NCBI RefSeq assembly: GCF_030063355.1
Contig: NZ_JASISZ010000020.1
Location: forward strand, 36,821 to 100,820
Reading direction: 5' to 3'
DNA from: Streptomyces sp. PH10-H1
Lineage (GTDB): Bacteria; Actinomycetota; Actinomycetes; Streptomycetales; Streptomycetaceae
Length of the DNA stretch: 64,000 bases
In this document: piece after piece, positions 16,837-26,399 of the stretch
Numbering within the stretch: the stretch's first letter is position 1
Layout of the letters: each line of letters begins with the position of its first letter
Translations under genes and position numbers: made by a program
Notes under the pieces: model-generated
Told to the model about the DNA's origin: nothing
Databases searched by the model: none
What the model saw: the letters and a program-made list of their open reading frames with translations, nothing else

Positions 16837-17766
16837 ATGAGCACGGCGGTTGACGAAGTACTGATCGCGGGCACGGTAGGTCCGAAACTGTACGACGCCG
16901 TCAGATCGGGCACCGCGAGAACGCCTGGCACCGCCGCGCGGGTTCTGGACCTGGATCCCGCTGATGTCGACCGCGCAGGCGCGGAATTGCTCCGGCTCGG
17001 TCTGGTCCGGGACGGTAAACGGCCCGGTGAGCTTGCCGCGATCGAGCCGGCCACGGCCATCGGGGGCCTTCTGGCCCGTTCACGGACGGCCCTGCACGCG
17101 CGCGACCAGGAGCGGGCAGCGGGCATCTGGGCCTCGGTCCGACTCCTGGACCGCTTGCTCCCGGCCCGCAGAGCGGACGTTGAGGGGGAGCTGACCACCG
17201 GAGCCGCCAACATCCAGCAGGCCCTGGCCGATGCTCACGAACGGGCCACTGTCAGCCGGGACTCCATGAGCGCAGGTCCGGTGCCCACGGCCATCGGCGC
17301 TGTGCGCGGTCTACGCGCGGATATGGCACTGGGGCAGTGGAAAGTCCGTCTGCGCGCCATCTACGAGCGCAGCGGTGAGCTGTCTGCGCAGCAGCACGCG
17401 TACCTGCTGATGCTCCAGGCCCTGGGCGCGCAGGTACGGCTGCTGCATCTCGTCCCGATCGACCTTCTCGTGGTCGACGAGCACACCGTCGTCCTGCCGG
17501 TCTATCCCGACCGGCCCGGCGAGGCCCTGGTGACCCTGCGGAACAGCTCCTGGACCCACGCGGCCACCGCGGTCTTCGAGGACTGCTGGGACCAAGCCGT
17601 CCCCTATGTTGCTCAACCGCGCCCCACCGTGCACCGCACACACGCCACGCCGCTAAGCCGCCAGCGCTTGAACGCCCTGCGGCACCTGGCCGCGACGGTG
17701 GCCCAGGACGAAGCGGCCCAGCAGACCGGTTGCACGGTGCCTGCCGCCTGGCTGGAGGAAGCCTGA
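16837..17766 (+). CDS. Regulator-like protein, paralogue of the next gene without its LuxR HTH
   Basis: A 309-aa protein. The N-terminal 60 residues look like a winged helix (TPGTAARVLDLDPADVDRAG, AELLRLGLVRDG), and a long helical middle follows. The region LRAIYERSGELSAQQHAYLL leads to IDLLVVDEHTVVLPVYPD, matching the phospholipase-D-like sensor seen in TrmB/LuxR-type Streptomyces regulators. The C-terminus is short and Ala-rich where the partner has a LuxR helix-turn-helix. Its stop overlaps the partner's ATG (TGATG), so the pair is probably co-translated and may form a heteromer. Confidence 0.6.
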   Translation: MSTAVDEVLIAGTVGPKLYDAVRSGTARTPGTAARVLDLDPADVDRAGAELLRLGLVRDGKRPGELAAIEPATAIGGLLARSRTALHARDQERAAGIWASVRLLDRLLPARRADVEGELTTGAANIQQALADAHERATVSRDSMSAGPVPTAIGAVRGLRADMALGQWKVRLRAIYERSGELSAQQHAYLLMLQALGAQVRLLHLVPIDLLVVDEHTVVLPVYPDRPGEALVTLRNSSWTHAATAVFEDCWDQAVPYVAQPRPTVHRTHATPLSRQRLNALRHLAATVAQDEAAQQTGCTVPAAWLEEA

Positions 17767-18863
17767 TGACGACAGCACGACAGCCCGACTGCAAGGAAGC
17801 ATCTCCAGCGCTGCACGTGGTAGGCAAGGCGCCGCACTGCGCGCGGACCACCGACTCAGACGTCGATCTGGGTGAGCGGCTCTACGCGGCCCTCAGGACC
17901 CACGGCCGCGCAGTCCTTGCGGACCTGGTGCCGAAGCTGTCCATGGATCCGGTGGACGCGGCTCGCGGTTGGCAGTACCTGCTGGAAACAGGACTGGTGC
18001 AACATGTCCCAGCTTCAAACGATTTCATTCCGGTCGATCCGGAGGCCGTGCGTTCTCGCCTGAACACTGCCGCGGTATCCCACAGCGATGAATTGCGGCG
18101 GATCCACGAGGCATCCGAGGTGCTGGCCGCCCGCTTCCAGCCGTTGGTCGAGCGTGAGCTCGACGCAGTCGCGGTGCTGGTCCTGCGCAACCAGGACGAG
18201 AAGCGGACCTTCCTTAACCACATCGCTGAGGAGACTCGCTGGCAGATCTGCTCGATGCACCCCGGGCCGCTGCCCGACCCGGAACGGCTGGCTGCCTCAG
18301 TCGAGGAAGACGCCGGCATGGTCAAGAGCGGGCTCCGGCTGCGTGCCGTCTACGGGCAGAGCGTGGCCCGCTCACCTCGCCACCGCAAATACCTGCTCGA
18401 CCTGGCCGCCGTCGGTGTAGAGGTGCGCCTGGCGGACGCGATCGCGTTCGACTTGCTCATCTTCGACGACCGCGCAGCGATGTTGCCAGGTGACCCCGCG
18501 AACCCTTCCGAGACGATCCTGGCGATCCGCGGCTCGCACCTGATGCCCAGCTACATCGCCATGTTCGAGGACATGTGGCTCCGGTCCGTGCCCCTGCCCG
18601 CCGCAGGGGACGCCAAGGACGAACCCAGCACGGGCGAGGACTACAGCGCGCAGCACCGCACCTTGCTCACGCTCCTGGCCCACGGACACGAGGACCCGCA
18701 GATCGCTCGCCGTATGGGGGTTACCCCGCGTTCGGTCCGGCGCTGGCTGCCCGCCTTGATGGAGCAGCTCGGCGCGAAGAGCCGCTTTCAGGCCGGCATG
18801 ATCGCCGTCGCACGCGGTTTGGTCGATGTCCCCCTGGCTCCTCCCCGCGATCCGGCTGAGTGA
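17766..18863 (+). CDS. LuxR-family transcriptional regulator with TrmB/PLD-like sensor
   Basis: A 365-aa protein. The N-terminal winged-helix-like part (LVPKLSMDPVDAARGWQYLL, ETGLVQHV) and the sensor region (RLRAVYGQSVARSPRHRKYL, AFDLLIFDDRAAMLPGDP) mirror the preceding gene. The last 65 residues are a LuxR helix-turn-helix (LLTLLAHGHEDPQIARRMGV, TPRSVRRWLPALMEQLGAKS). Such regulators often switch secondary-metabolite genes; the type III PKS genes lie 2-3 kb downstream on the same strand. Control of those genes is inferred. Confidence 0.78.
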   Translation: MTTARQPDCKEASPALHVVGKAPHCARTTDSDVDLGERLYAALRTHGRAVLADLVPKLSMDPVDAARGWQYLLETGLVQHVPASNDFIPVDPEAVRSRLNTAAVSHSDELRRIHEASEVLAARFQPLVERELDAVAVLVLRNQDEKRTFLNHIAEETRWQICSMHPGPLPDPERLAASVEEDAGMVKSGLRLRAVYGQSVARSPRHRKYLLDLAAVGVEVRLADAIAFDLLIFDDRAAMLPGDPANPSETILAIRGSHLMPSYIAMFEDMWLRSVPLPAAGDAKDEPSTGEDYSAQHRTLLTLLAHGHEDPQIARRMGVTPRSVRRWLPALMEQLGAKSRFQAGMIAVARGLVDVPLAPPRDPAE

Positions 18864-18984
18864 CCCTGCTGCACGAGCGAGACAACCCGGTGGTGTTTAC
18901 TCCAGGTCAGCCCGGACTCGCACGACGCACCCGGTCACAAGCAGCAGAACCTGACACGAAACGGTGCGCGCCTTAGGGGCGCGG

Positions 18985-19884
18985 ATGAAGGGGAACTCAG
19001 CAGTGGGGGACCGGAGGGCACTGCGCAACCTGCTGGTAACAGCCCGGGCCCGGGTCGACCCCGCCAGCTACCCAGCGCTGCGCGACGGCCTCGAACGCCG
19101 TGACTCACGTGGCCGACGAGCCGAAGACGACGGCTTGACACAGCTGCAGATGGACCTGCTGCTCAACCGCGCCGAGGGGACGTACGCCCGCCTGGAACGC
19201 TGCGTGCCCGGCACCGCGTTTGAAACGCTCCTTCCGGAAGTCGCCAAGATTCTGCGTCTCAGCGACCAGGAATGGGCCGCCGTGTGGCGCTACGCCCTGA
19301 CCAAGGAGCCGCCGTACCCGCTGCAGGCCGACCAGGGTCTGACCATCCCCGGCGCCTGGCGGGGGACGCTCGACAGCATCGGCGTCATGGCCTACATCAA
19401 TGACGCGGGCTGGGGCACCGTCGCCTTCAACAAGGAATTCAGCCTCATGTTCCCTCGCGGGGAGGTCCCGCAGAACACGATGCAGTGGATGCTGACGTGT
19501 GCTGAGGCCCGCGACACCCTGGCCCAGTGGGGTACCCAGTGGGCGCCCACACTCATCGCGCAGGTGCGCGCGGCCGTCGCCCTGCATTCGGACAACGAGA
19601 CGCTGGCCGAGTTGGAATGGCAGATTCTGGCCGACCCGGTGTCCGGCCCGCTGTACCGAGCTGCCGATGAGGAGGCGTACGTGCAGCCGCGGGCGGACGT
19701 CGCCCGGCCGTTGCAGCACGCCACGTACGGACTGGGCTGGGTGACCATGTGCGCGTCCAGCATCTTCGGCGCTCCCGGATCACGGCTGATGCTGCTCCCG
19801 TTCACCACCGGGCCCCGGCCGCCGGCTCTGGACTCGTTGCGTGCGCGCCCGCTCGGTCCCCACACGGGCTACTTCGCCGCATGA
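18985..19884 (+). CDS. MmyB-like transcriptional regulator (XRE HTH plus ligand-binding domain)
   Basis: A 299-aa protein from ATG 18985; GTG 19003 is also possible. The N-terminal 90 residues contain an HTH (LTQLQMDLLLNRAEGTYARL). Residues about 110-280 match the MmyB-type ligand-binding domain: a helical sensor with VMAYINDAGWGTVAFNKEF, then ALHSDNETLAELEWQ and a late strand region (HPTYGLGWV-like). In this family the sensor binds fatty-acid-like ligands. The ATG of the metallo-beta-lactamase gene overlaps its stop, an unusual coupling of regulator and enzyme. Confidence 0.8.
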   Translation: MKGNSAVGDRRALRNLLVTARARVDPASYPALRDGLERRDSRGRRAEDDGLTQLQMDLLLNRAEGTYARLERCVPGTAFETLLPEVAKILRLSDQEWAAVWRYALTKEPPYPLQADQGLTIPGAWRGTLDSIGVMAYINDAGWGTVAFNKEFSLMFPRGEVPQNTMQWMLTCAEARDTLAQWGTQWAPTLIAQVRAAVALHSDNETLAELEWQILADPVSGPLYRAADEEAYVQPRADVARPLQHATYGLGWVTMCASSIFGAPGSRLMLLPFTTGPRPPALDSLRARPLGPHTGYFAA

Positions 19885-21011
19885 ACACTGACAATCCGCC
19901 CACACTTGGCCGACCCCCACGCAAACGGCCCCCGGGAACTGTCCCCTACGTCACTCCCGGGCCGAGGCTCACAGAAACCACAATGATCACCATGGAACAC
20001 CCCCCGATCGAAGTTCCGGCGCTGCACCGTATCGCCGACGACGTGCACGTGTTCACCCCGCCCGGACACGACACCTGGGGGATGGCCAACTGCACGCTCG
20101 TCACCTCCCCGGACGCTCCGGCGCTGCTGTTCGACACCCCCTACGACGGTCCCCTGACTCGGCAGCTGCAGCACCTGGCCGCGCCCATCCTCAAGGGCGC
20201 CGCGATCGGCACGATCGTCAACAGCCACGCCAACGGTGACCACTCCTACGGCAACGGACTGTTCCCGGGGACAGACATCGTCAGCACTGAGGCGAACCTG
20301 GCCCACATCTGCGCCGAGCCGACCCCGCAGGAGCTCACGCAGCTACTGGCCTCCACCCGTAGCGACACTCCGCTCGGCTGGTACATGCGCCACCACTTCG
20401 GCCGCTACGACCTGACCGGCCTGAGCACCGTCGAGCCCACCCGCACGTTCACCGGGCAGCTGACGCTGCAGGTCGGCAGCCTCCAGGCCGACCTGTACGA
20501 GGTCGGGCCGGCCCACACCGTCGGCGACCTGATCATGCACCTGCCGCAGCGCGACGTCGTCTGCGCCGGCGACATCGTCTTCATCAACGACCACCCCGTG
20601 CACTGGGCCGGCACGCTGGAGGAGATCCACCACGCCTGCCAACGCGTCCTGGCCCTGCAGCCGAACACCATCGTGCCCGGCCACGGCCCCGTCGTCGGCC
20701 CCGACCGGGTCCGCGAGTACGCGGACTACCTGGAGGCGCTGCGCGAGCGCATCCACCACCTGCACGGCCTGCAGTGGAGCGTCGAAGAGACCACCGCCGA
20801 CCTGCTGCGCCGCGACGCGCACCCCACCTGGGGCCTGTCCGAGCGGATGGCCATCGCCGCCATGCGGGAGTACCGGCATCTGGACGGCGACACCCAGGCG
20901 CCGAACCTGGTCGAACTCGTCGCCGTCGCCGCCGGCTACGCCCATGCTCGCCACGTGGCTGTCCCGCATCCCCGGCTCGGCGCGCCGGCGCCGCGCCCCA
21001 CCTCGAGATGA
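19881..21011 (+). CDS. Metallo-beta-lactamase-fold hydrolase
   Basis: A 376-aa protein. Metal-binding positions: HANGDH (the usual HxHxDH with the middle His replaced by Asn), GPAHTVGD for the next His, AGDIVFIND for the bridging Asp, and PGHGPVV for the last His. The family includes lactonases, glyoxalases and thioesterase-like cyclases. Sitting between a MmyB-like regulator and a type III PKS, both in ATGA overlap, it may act on the polyketide or its thioester. The first 34 residues are poorly ordered; ATG 19983 is an alternative start without a better ribosome site. Confidence 0.8.
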   Translation: MNTDNPPTLGRPPRKRPPGTVPYVTPGPRLTETTMITMEHPPIEVPALHRIADDVHVFTPPGHDTWGMANCTLVTSPDAPALLFDTPYDGPLTRQLQHLAAPILKGAAIGTIVNSHANGDHSYGNGLFPGTDIVSTEANLAHICAEPTPQELTQLLASTRSDTPLGWYMRHHFGRYDLTGLSTVEPTRTFTGQLTLQVGSLQADLYEVGPAHTVGDLIMHLPQRDVVCAGDIVFINDHPVHWAGTLEEIHHACQRVLALQPNTIVPGHGPVVGPDRVREYADYLEALRERIHHLHGLQWSVEETTADLLRRDAHPTWGLSERMAIAAMREYRHLDGDTQAPNLVELVAVAAGYAHARHVAVPHPRLGAPAPRPTSR

Positions 21012-22162
21012 GTCCCCGCCCCATGGCCTTCATCCTGCCGACCGCAATGTCCCACCCCCGCTACACGATCACCACTGCGGAGATCTGTGCGGACATTCAC
21101 CGCGCCAACCGCGACCGCCCGCGCCCGGATCAAACCGACGAGGTTGCGGCCGATGCGGACGTCCAGCGCGCTGACCCCGGCCGTCCGCGCCCGGCCCGCC
21201 CCGAGTTGATCGACCGCATCGCGGCCAGTGTGGGGGTGGAGCACCGTTTCTTCTCCGCCCCCCTCGCCGAGATCGCCGAGGCAGGCACCATTTCCGAGCG
21301 GCAACGGGCGGCATTCGGGCATCTGCGGGATCGGGGGATCGAGGCCGCTCAGCAGGTGATGGCCCAGCACGGAATCAGTCCGTCGGATATCGACATCCTG
21401 GTCACCTCCCACGCCACCGGCGACGCCAAGCCCGGCCTGGACATCGCCCTGGTCAACGCCTTGGGTCTGCCGCGCAAGGTGCGCCGGGTCCAGATGACGG
21501 AACTCGCCTGCGGTGGCGGTGCGCAGTCCCTGATACGCGCCGCCGACCTCATCGCCGCGGGCCGCGGCCGCACCGCCCTGGTCGTGGTGGCTGAAACGCT
21601 CTCCACCATCTACCACCATTCCGACACCGGGGCCGACGCGCTCGCCTTCAAGTTCCTCTTCGGGGACTCCGGCGGTGCCGCGATCGTCACCAGTACTGCC
21701 CCTAGCGGACCCAGCCTGCAGATCCTGGACACTCTCGAACTCGTCATCCCCGACACCGAGCACTACTACCGCCAGCGCCACGAACCCGATGGCATTCATT
21801 TCGACAGCACCAGGGCAGCCATCCGGGCCGTCGACACCGTCATGCCGGACCTGTGGGACTGGTTGCGTACCGGATCAGGCAACCCGACATGGGCTGCGGA
21901 CCACGTCGTCGCCCACCCCGGTGGCCCGGCCGTACTCGAGCGGATCCAGAAGGGCCTTGACGTCAGTGACGAACGGCTGCGCCACTCCTGGGCCAGTCTC
22001 GCGGACGGGGGCAACCGGGGCGGGCCGGCGGTGCTGGATATTCTGCGCCGGCTGATGGACGATCCGCCGGCCCACGGATCGGAGGGCCTCCTGCTGGCCT
22101 TCGCGCCGGGATTCGCCGCTGCGGCACTGCGGACGAAGTACCTCGCTGGCAGTGCCCGCTGA
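21008..22162 (+). CDS. Type III polyketide synthase (chalcone synthase-like)
   Basis: A 384-aa homodimeric-type condensing enzyme. The triad is intact: Cys168 in MTELACGGGAQS, His303 in VVAHPGGPAVLERI and Asn336 in ADGGNRGGPAVL; the last two carry the same numbers as in plant chalcone synthase. It uses CoA starters and malonyl-CoA to make pyrones, resorcinols or naphthols; the starter cannot be read from sequence. An extra stretch near residues 35-65 (DRPRPDQTDEVAADADVQRA) is Asp/Arg-rich and unusual. The start overlaps the MBL stop (ATGA), so both enzymes are probably made together. Confidence 0.88.
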   Translation: MSPRPMAFILPTAMSHPRYTITTAEICADIHRANRDRPRPDQTDEVAADADVQRADPGRPRPARPELIDRIAASVGVEHRFFSAPLAEIAEAGTISERQRAAFGHLRDRGIEAAQQVMAQHGISPSDIDILVTSHATGDAKPGLDIALVNALGLPRKVRRVQMTELACGGGAQSLIRAADLIAAGRGRTALVVVAETLSTIYHHSDTGADALAFKFLFGDSGGAAIVTSTAPSGPSLQILDTLELVIPDTEHYYRQRHEPDGIHFDSTRAAIRAVDTVMPDLWDWLRTGSGNPTWAADHVVAHPGGPAVLERIQKGLDVSDERLRHSWASLADGGNRGGPAVLDILRRLMDDPPAHGSEGLLLAFAPGFAAAALRTKYLAGSAR

Positions 22163-22311
22163 TCAGCGGCCGCCGATGGACAGCCAGTTGAGGTTCCCGA
22201 CCGCCGGCGAAGAACACGGCGCGAAGTCGGATAACCGTTCCGCGGCTGGGGTAGAACGGGAGCGGACTTCCTGATGTCGAAGTCCACAGGATCCACAGAC
22301 GAGGACACGGC

Positions 22312-22515
22312 ATGGCCAGCGGCACGGTGAAGTGGTTCAACTCCGAAAAGGGCTTCGGGTTCATCGCTCAGGACGGCGGGGGCGACGACGTCTTCGCCCA
22401 TTATTCCAACATTTCGGGCAACGGCTATCGCGAGTTGGCGGAGGGCGAGCACGTCACCTTCGACATCGGGCAGGGCCAGAAGGGCCCGCAGGCCGAGAAC
22501 ATCACCCGCGGCTGA
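22312..22515 (+). CDS. Cold-shock domain protein (CspA family)
   Basis: A 67-aa single cold-shock domain: [18 protein letters not shown] carries RNP-1 (KGFGFI) and DVFAHY is RNP-2. It binds single-stranded nucleic acid. GAGGA precedes the ATG by about seven bases. Streptomyces has many copies; this one lies alone between the PKS gene and a strong shared terminator. Confidence 0.95.
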   Translation: MASGTVKWFNSEKGFGFIAQDGGGDDVFAHYSNISGNGYRELAEGEHVTFDIGQGQKGPQAENITRG

Positions 22516-22522
22516 CCCGCAC

Positions 22523-22575
22523 GTCACACGGCGGGCCCACCACACCTCCCTGGTGTGGTGGGCCCGCCGTGTGAC
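22523..22575. terminator. Strong bidirectional terminator, 24-bp perfect stem
   Basis: Arms 22523-22546 and 22552-22575 are exact complements (core GGCGGGCCCACCACACC) with loop TCCCT. It starts eight bases after the cspA stop. The reductase gene converges from the other side, ending at 22648, so the hairpin can serve both. Confidence 0.85.
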
Positions 22576-22647
22576 CTGCGGTGCTGGTATATGGACGGCC
22601 CGGTCGGCATGCGCGCCGGACCGGATACTGCGTGGACGAGGTGCGGT

Positions 22648-23409
<762 letters not shown>

Positions 23410-23523
23410 TTACCTACGGCTATGTGCCCGGCCGCGGGCCCGGAACGGTCCCGCGGTCCCTTCCTCACCGATTTATCTGCCGAACTCCTCAGAAATCTAC
23501 AAAGGGGAGTATTCAACTTGAAG

Positions 23524-23560
23524 AGACGTATACCAGGGCATCCGTTGATGCCTGGCGTCT
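23524..23560. other. Hairpin in the 23.36-24.05 kb non-coding gap
   Basis: AGACG ... CCAGGGCATC-CGTT-GATGCCTGG-CGTCT folds into a stem of about 14 bp with one bulge. The rest of 23355-24047 is AT-richer than average (for example near 23460-23520 and 23740-23800). It holds no gene I can support and probably carries the promoters of the divergent reductase and peptidase genes. Confidence 0.45.
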
Positions 23561-24047
23561 TGGTTGATTGTCCGGATGCGGCATGTCCAATCTGGACAAT
23601 CCCCAGGTCGCGCCTGCGGCGTGCTCCTTGAAGGGGTCGCCGAGCGACAGGGGATTGGCATATGTGCTGGTCAAACACCCGCGAGAGGTCCTAGGCGCGC
23701 TGAGAGCGATACATGCCGCAATTCGCCTATAGTGCCCAAAAATTCAGAAGACGCAGATCAGATTGGGTGCAAGGATCATGATTGACAGTCACCCGGAGGC
23801 AATTGAAGATCGGGGCAACGCTCAGTGATCAACCAAACACCTGGATGATCGACTGGCCTCGGAGAGTCCGTGTGAACGGACCTCGCAGCGGGGGGCGTTG
23901 AAGGAAGTCCGGCGGTTCGGGGCTGCGGGGCAATGTTCGGTTCGGGGCGGGCCAGTTGCTCGAATAGAACATGCGTACGAGATGATGATTCAGTTCCGTG
24001 CTCGCGGGGATGGATGACGAGGCCGGTGCTGACCGGCGGGGGAGAGC

Positions 24048-24587
24048 ATGATGGGGATCGTTTCCACGCGGAAGCTGCGCAAGCGCCTGGCCGGCCTGCC
24101 TCTGCCGGATCCGTTCACGATCGACGGCCTGGTGGCCAATATGGCGGCCATATCGGGCCGACGCATCGAACTCGTTGAGATCACCGACCGGGACACCGAC
24201 CTGCGCACCGCGTGCGGACTGCGGGCCCGGACTGCCGACACCACCTTCATCCTCCACCGGCAGCGGCCCACCGAGCATCAAACACAGCACACTCAGCTCC
24301 ACGAGCTCGCGCACGAGTGGTTCTCCCACGGCACCAACCTCAGCGCGGCGGAGCTGCGAGCTCTGGTCCCGGCCCATCTGCGCGACGGCCTCATCCAGCG
24401 CCTCGGCCCGGACGCGGTGATCCAAGCGCGGGCCCGGTACGACACCGTCGACGAACGGGACGCCGAGCTGTCGGCCAGTCTCATCGCGCGGGCCGCCCGG
24501 CAAGGCGTCTCCGGCGGACAGGACCTCGTCAGCCTGCTGGAGACCAGCCTGTCGCACCCCATCGCCCCCCTCCGCCGCCGGCACTAG
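24048..24587 (+). CDS. ImmA/IrrE-like zinc metallopeptidase
   Basis: A 179-aa protein with the zinc site HELAHEW in the middle, preceded by ADTTFILHRQRPTEHQTQ. The length and single HExxH fold match small ImmA/IrrE-type (DUF955-like) peptidases, which usually cleave a partner XRE repressor. Here an XRE gene lies 2 kb away in the opposite direction. GGGGGAGAG precedes the ATG. It starts a three-gene operon with two membrane proteins. Confidence 0.75.
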   Translation: MMGIVSTRKLRKRLAGLPLPDPFTIDGLVANMAAISGRRIELVEITDRDTDLRTACGLRARTADTTFILHRQRPTEHQTQHTQLHELAHEWFSHGTNLSAAELRALVPAHLRDGLIQRLGPDAVIQARARYDTVDERDAELSASLIARAARQGVSGGQDLVSLLETSLSHPIAPLRRRH

Positions 24588-24598
24588 GAGCTTCCCCC

Positions 24599-25822
24599 GT
24601 GCATTCCTTCCTCGCCTACGCCGCGGCGGTGGTCATGACCGCCGTGGCCATCTGGAGGTTCCCCGCAGTCCTGCACGGTGACGCGCGTCGCCGCGCCCTG
24701 TGGGGCTGCTACGCCGGTTTCGCACTCGCCCTATGGATCAAGTCGCCGGGCATCAAGTCTGCCCTCAACCATTCGGTGGTCACCGATCTGTCGGTGTTGC
24801 TCAAGCACTACGTGTCCATCGGGGCGATCCTCGCGATCCTCACTTACGTGGTGGCCTGCTACGGCAAGCCGGGCCGGGACGTCCCGCGTCACGTCGCGGC
24901 ATCCCGGGCGGCCGAGCGCCTCGCCTATCAGGCTTCGGTCGGCGCCCTGATGGTCATGACCGGGCTGTTTTTTACCGTCGTGCGGCGTGATGCCCCCAGC
25001 ACCGACTTTGCCGCCGAGCATGCCGGGCAGTGGGGGGCCACGCTCTACCTGAGTGTCTTTTACGTCTACCTGGGCACCGCGGTGGTGATCTGCGGCTACC
25101 AGTGGTCCCGTGCGGCCCGTTGGGCTGAAACACGGCTGCTGCGGGCCGGCCTGGTCCTGATGTCGCTCTCGATGGCGATCGGCATCCTCTACACGCTGTG
25201 CCGCACCGCGTTCCTCTGGATCGCGATCGCCGTGCCGATCGAGGGCCACCGGGCCGTGACCATCACCCACGCCACGGACTTCCTGCAAACGATGGTGTTC
25301 TTCTTGTTCGCCGCCGGGGTCAGCGTGCCCACCGTCGGCGCCGTGACGGCGCGTTGGCAGTCCGCGCGGGCGCTGTGGGAGCTGTACCCGCTGTGGCACG
25401 ACCTGATGACCGCGGTCCCGGATCTGGGGTTCGCGCGGCCGGCGTCCCGGCTGCGGGAGGTCACCCGCACCTCGCCGCCGCTGGACATCCGGTTGGATCG
25501 CTGCCTTCAGGACATCGGCGACGCGGTCGAGCAACTACGGCACTACGCGCCGCCGAAGTTGCTGCTCGCCGCCGAAGAGGCGGCCACCGAGCATGATGAC
25601 GCGGCCGTTGCCACGGAGGCTCACTGGATCAATGCGGTGCTGGTCGCTGCGGCGGCCGGCGAGCGTCACGCCGCCGCGGCACCGGCCCTGCCCACCAAGC
25701 CGATCGCCACCATTGCGGGCGAAGCAGCCTGGCTGCAACAAGTCCAGCACGTGTACGCCACTCTCACCCGCGAGCAGGGCCGGGACCTGCTCGACGCTGT
25801 CGCTAAGGAACCCGCACGATGA
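24599..25822 (+). CDS. MAB_1171c-like polytopic membrane protein
   Basis: A 407-aa protein from GTG 24599 (GGAG ten bases upstream). Seven membrane helices fill the first 250 residues (for example FLAYAAAVVMTAVAIWRFP, VFFLFAAGVSVPTVGAVTA). A cytoplasmic helical domain with LRYxLWPLWxxLxxAxP-type sequence (ALWELYPLWHDLMTAVPDLG) follows. This matches the putative transporters named after MAB_1171c that sit next to HExxH peptidases in actinobacteria. Substrate unknown. Its stop overlaps the start of the next gene. Confidence 0.75.
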   Translation: MHSFLAYAAAVVMTAVAIWRFPAVLHGDARRRALWGCYAGFALALWIKSPGIKSALNHSVVTDLSVLLKHYVSIGAILAILTYVVACYGKPGRDVPRHVAASRAAERLAYQASVGALMVMTGLFFTVVRRDAPSTDFAAEHAGQWGATLYLSVFYVYLGTAVVICGYQWSRAARWAETRLLRAGLVLMSLSMAIGILYTLCRTAFLWIAIAVPIEGHRAVTITHATDFLQTMVFFLFAAGVSVPTVGAVTARWQSARALWELYPLWHDLMTAVPDLGFARPASRLREVTRTSPPLDIRLDRCLQDIGDAVEQLRHYAPPKLLLAAEEAATEHDDAAVATEAHWINAVLVAAAAGERHAAAAPALPTKPIATIAGEAAWLQQVQHVYATLTREQGRDLLDAVAKEPAR

Positions 25823-26388
25823 CTGCCCTCGCCCGCACCATCACCAACATCTTCCAGCCGATGAACACCCTGCTCGCGGGGATGACCGGCATCGGCGCCG
25901 CGGCGACCGGAACATGGAGCGGTGCCGCGTGGGGTGCCTTCGCCGGCGTCTTCGCCGGCGTGGTCCCTGCGACCTACGTCAACTGGGAGCGCAAGCGCGG
26001 CACCTGGGGCGACCGGCACGTGGTCGACCGGGCGCAGCGCCGTCCCATCTTCCTGGTCATACTCAGTTCGATCGCCACCGCCGCGGTGGTGATGCTGCTG
26101 GCCGGCGCGCCGCGTGATGTCCTGATCGCGACGATCGCCTTGTGGGTGATGACCGTGGGCCTGCTCACCGTGAACGACGCCAGCCGGTGGAAGATCAGTG
26201 TGGACTGCGCGGTGGCGTCCGCAGTGGTGGCGATGCTCTCCGTCGTCGCGACGCCGTGGTGGCTGCTGGCGTACAGCGTGGTGGGTGTCGTGTGCTGGAC
26301 CCGAACAGCCCTGTCGTACCACACCGTTGCCCAGACAGCCGCTGGCGCTGGCCTGGGGCTGGCGACCGCTGGAGTGTGGTTGCTATGA
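25819..26388 (+). CDS. PAP2-like integral membrane protein, active site degenerate
   Basis: A 189-aa protein with about six membrane helices, starting in an ATGA overlap. The later helices align in spacing with the PAP2 superfamily (RWKISVDCAVASAV in place of KPSGHAA; WTRTALSYHTVAQTAAGAGL in place of SRxxxGxHxxxDVxxG). One His and one Arg are kept, but the PSGH motif is absent. It may be a non-catalytic or altered phosphatase; always with the two preceding genes in this arrangement, as far as I recall. Confidence 0.55.
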   Translation: MTALARTITNIFQPMNTLLAGMTGIGAAATGTWSGAAWGAFAGVFAGVVPATYVNWERKRGTWGDRHVVDRAQRRPIFLVILSSIATAAVVMLLAGAPRDVLIATIALWVMTVGLLTVNDASRWKISVDCAVASAVVAMLSVVATPWWLLAYSVVGVVCWTRTALSYHTVAQTAAGAGLGLATAGVWLL

Positions 26389-26399
26389 GCGGCGCGGTG

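Noticed and set aside
23777..23827. 16-codon frame beginning ATGATTGACAG before the peptidase gene
   Set aside because: No ribosome site and no coupling to a following gene.
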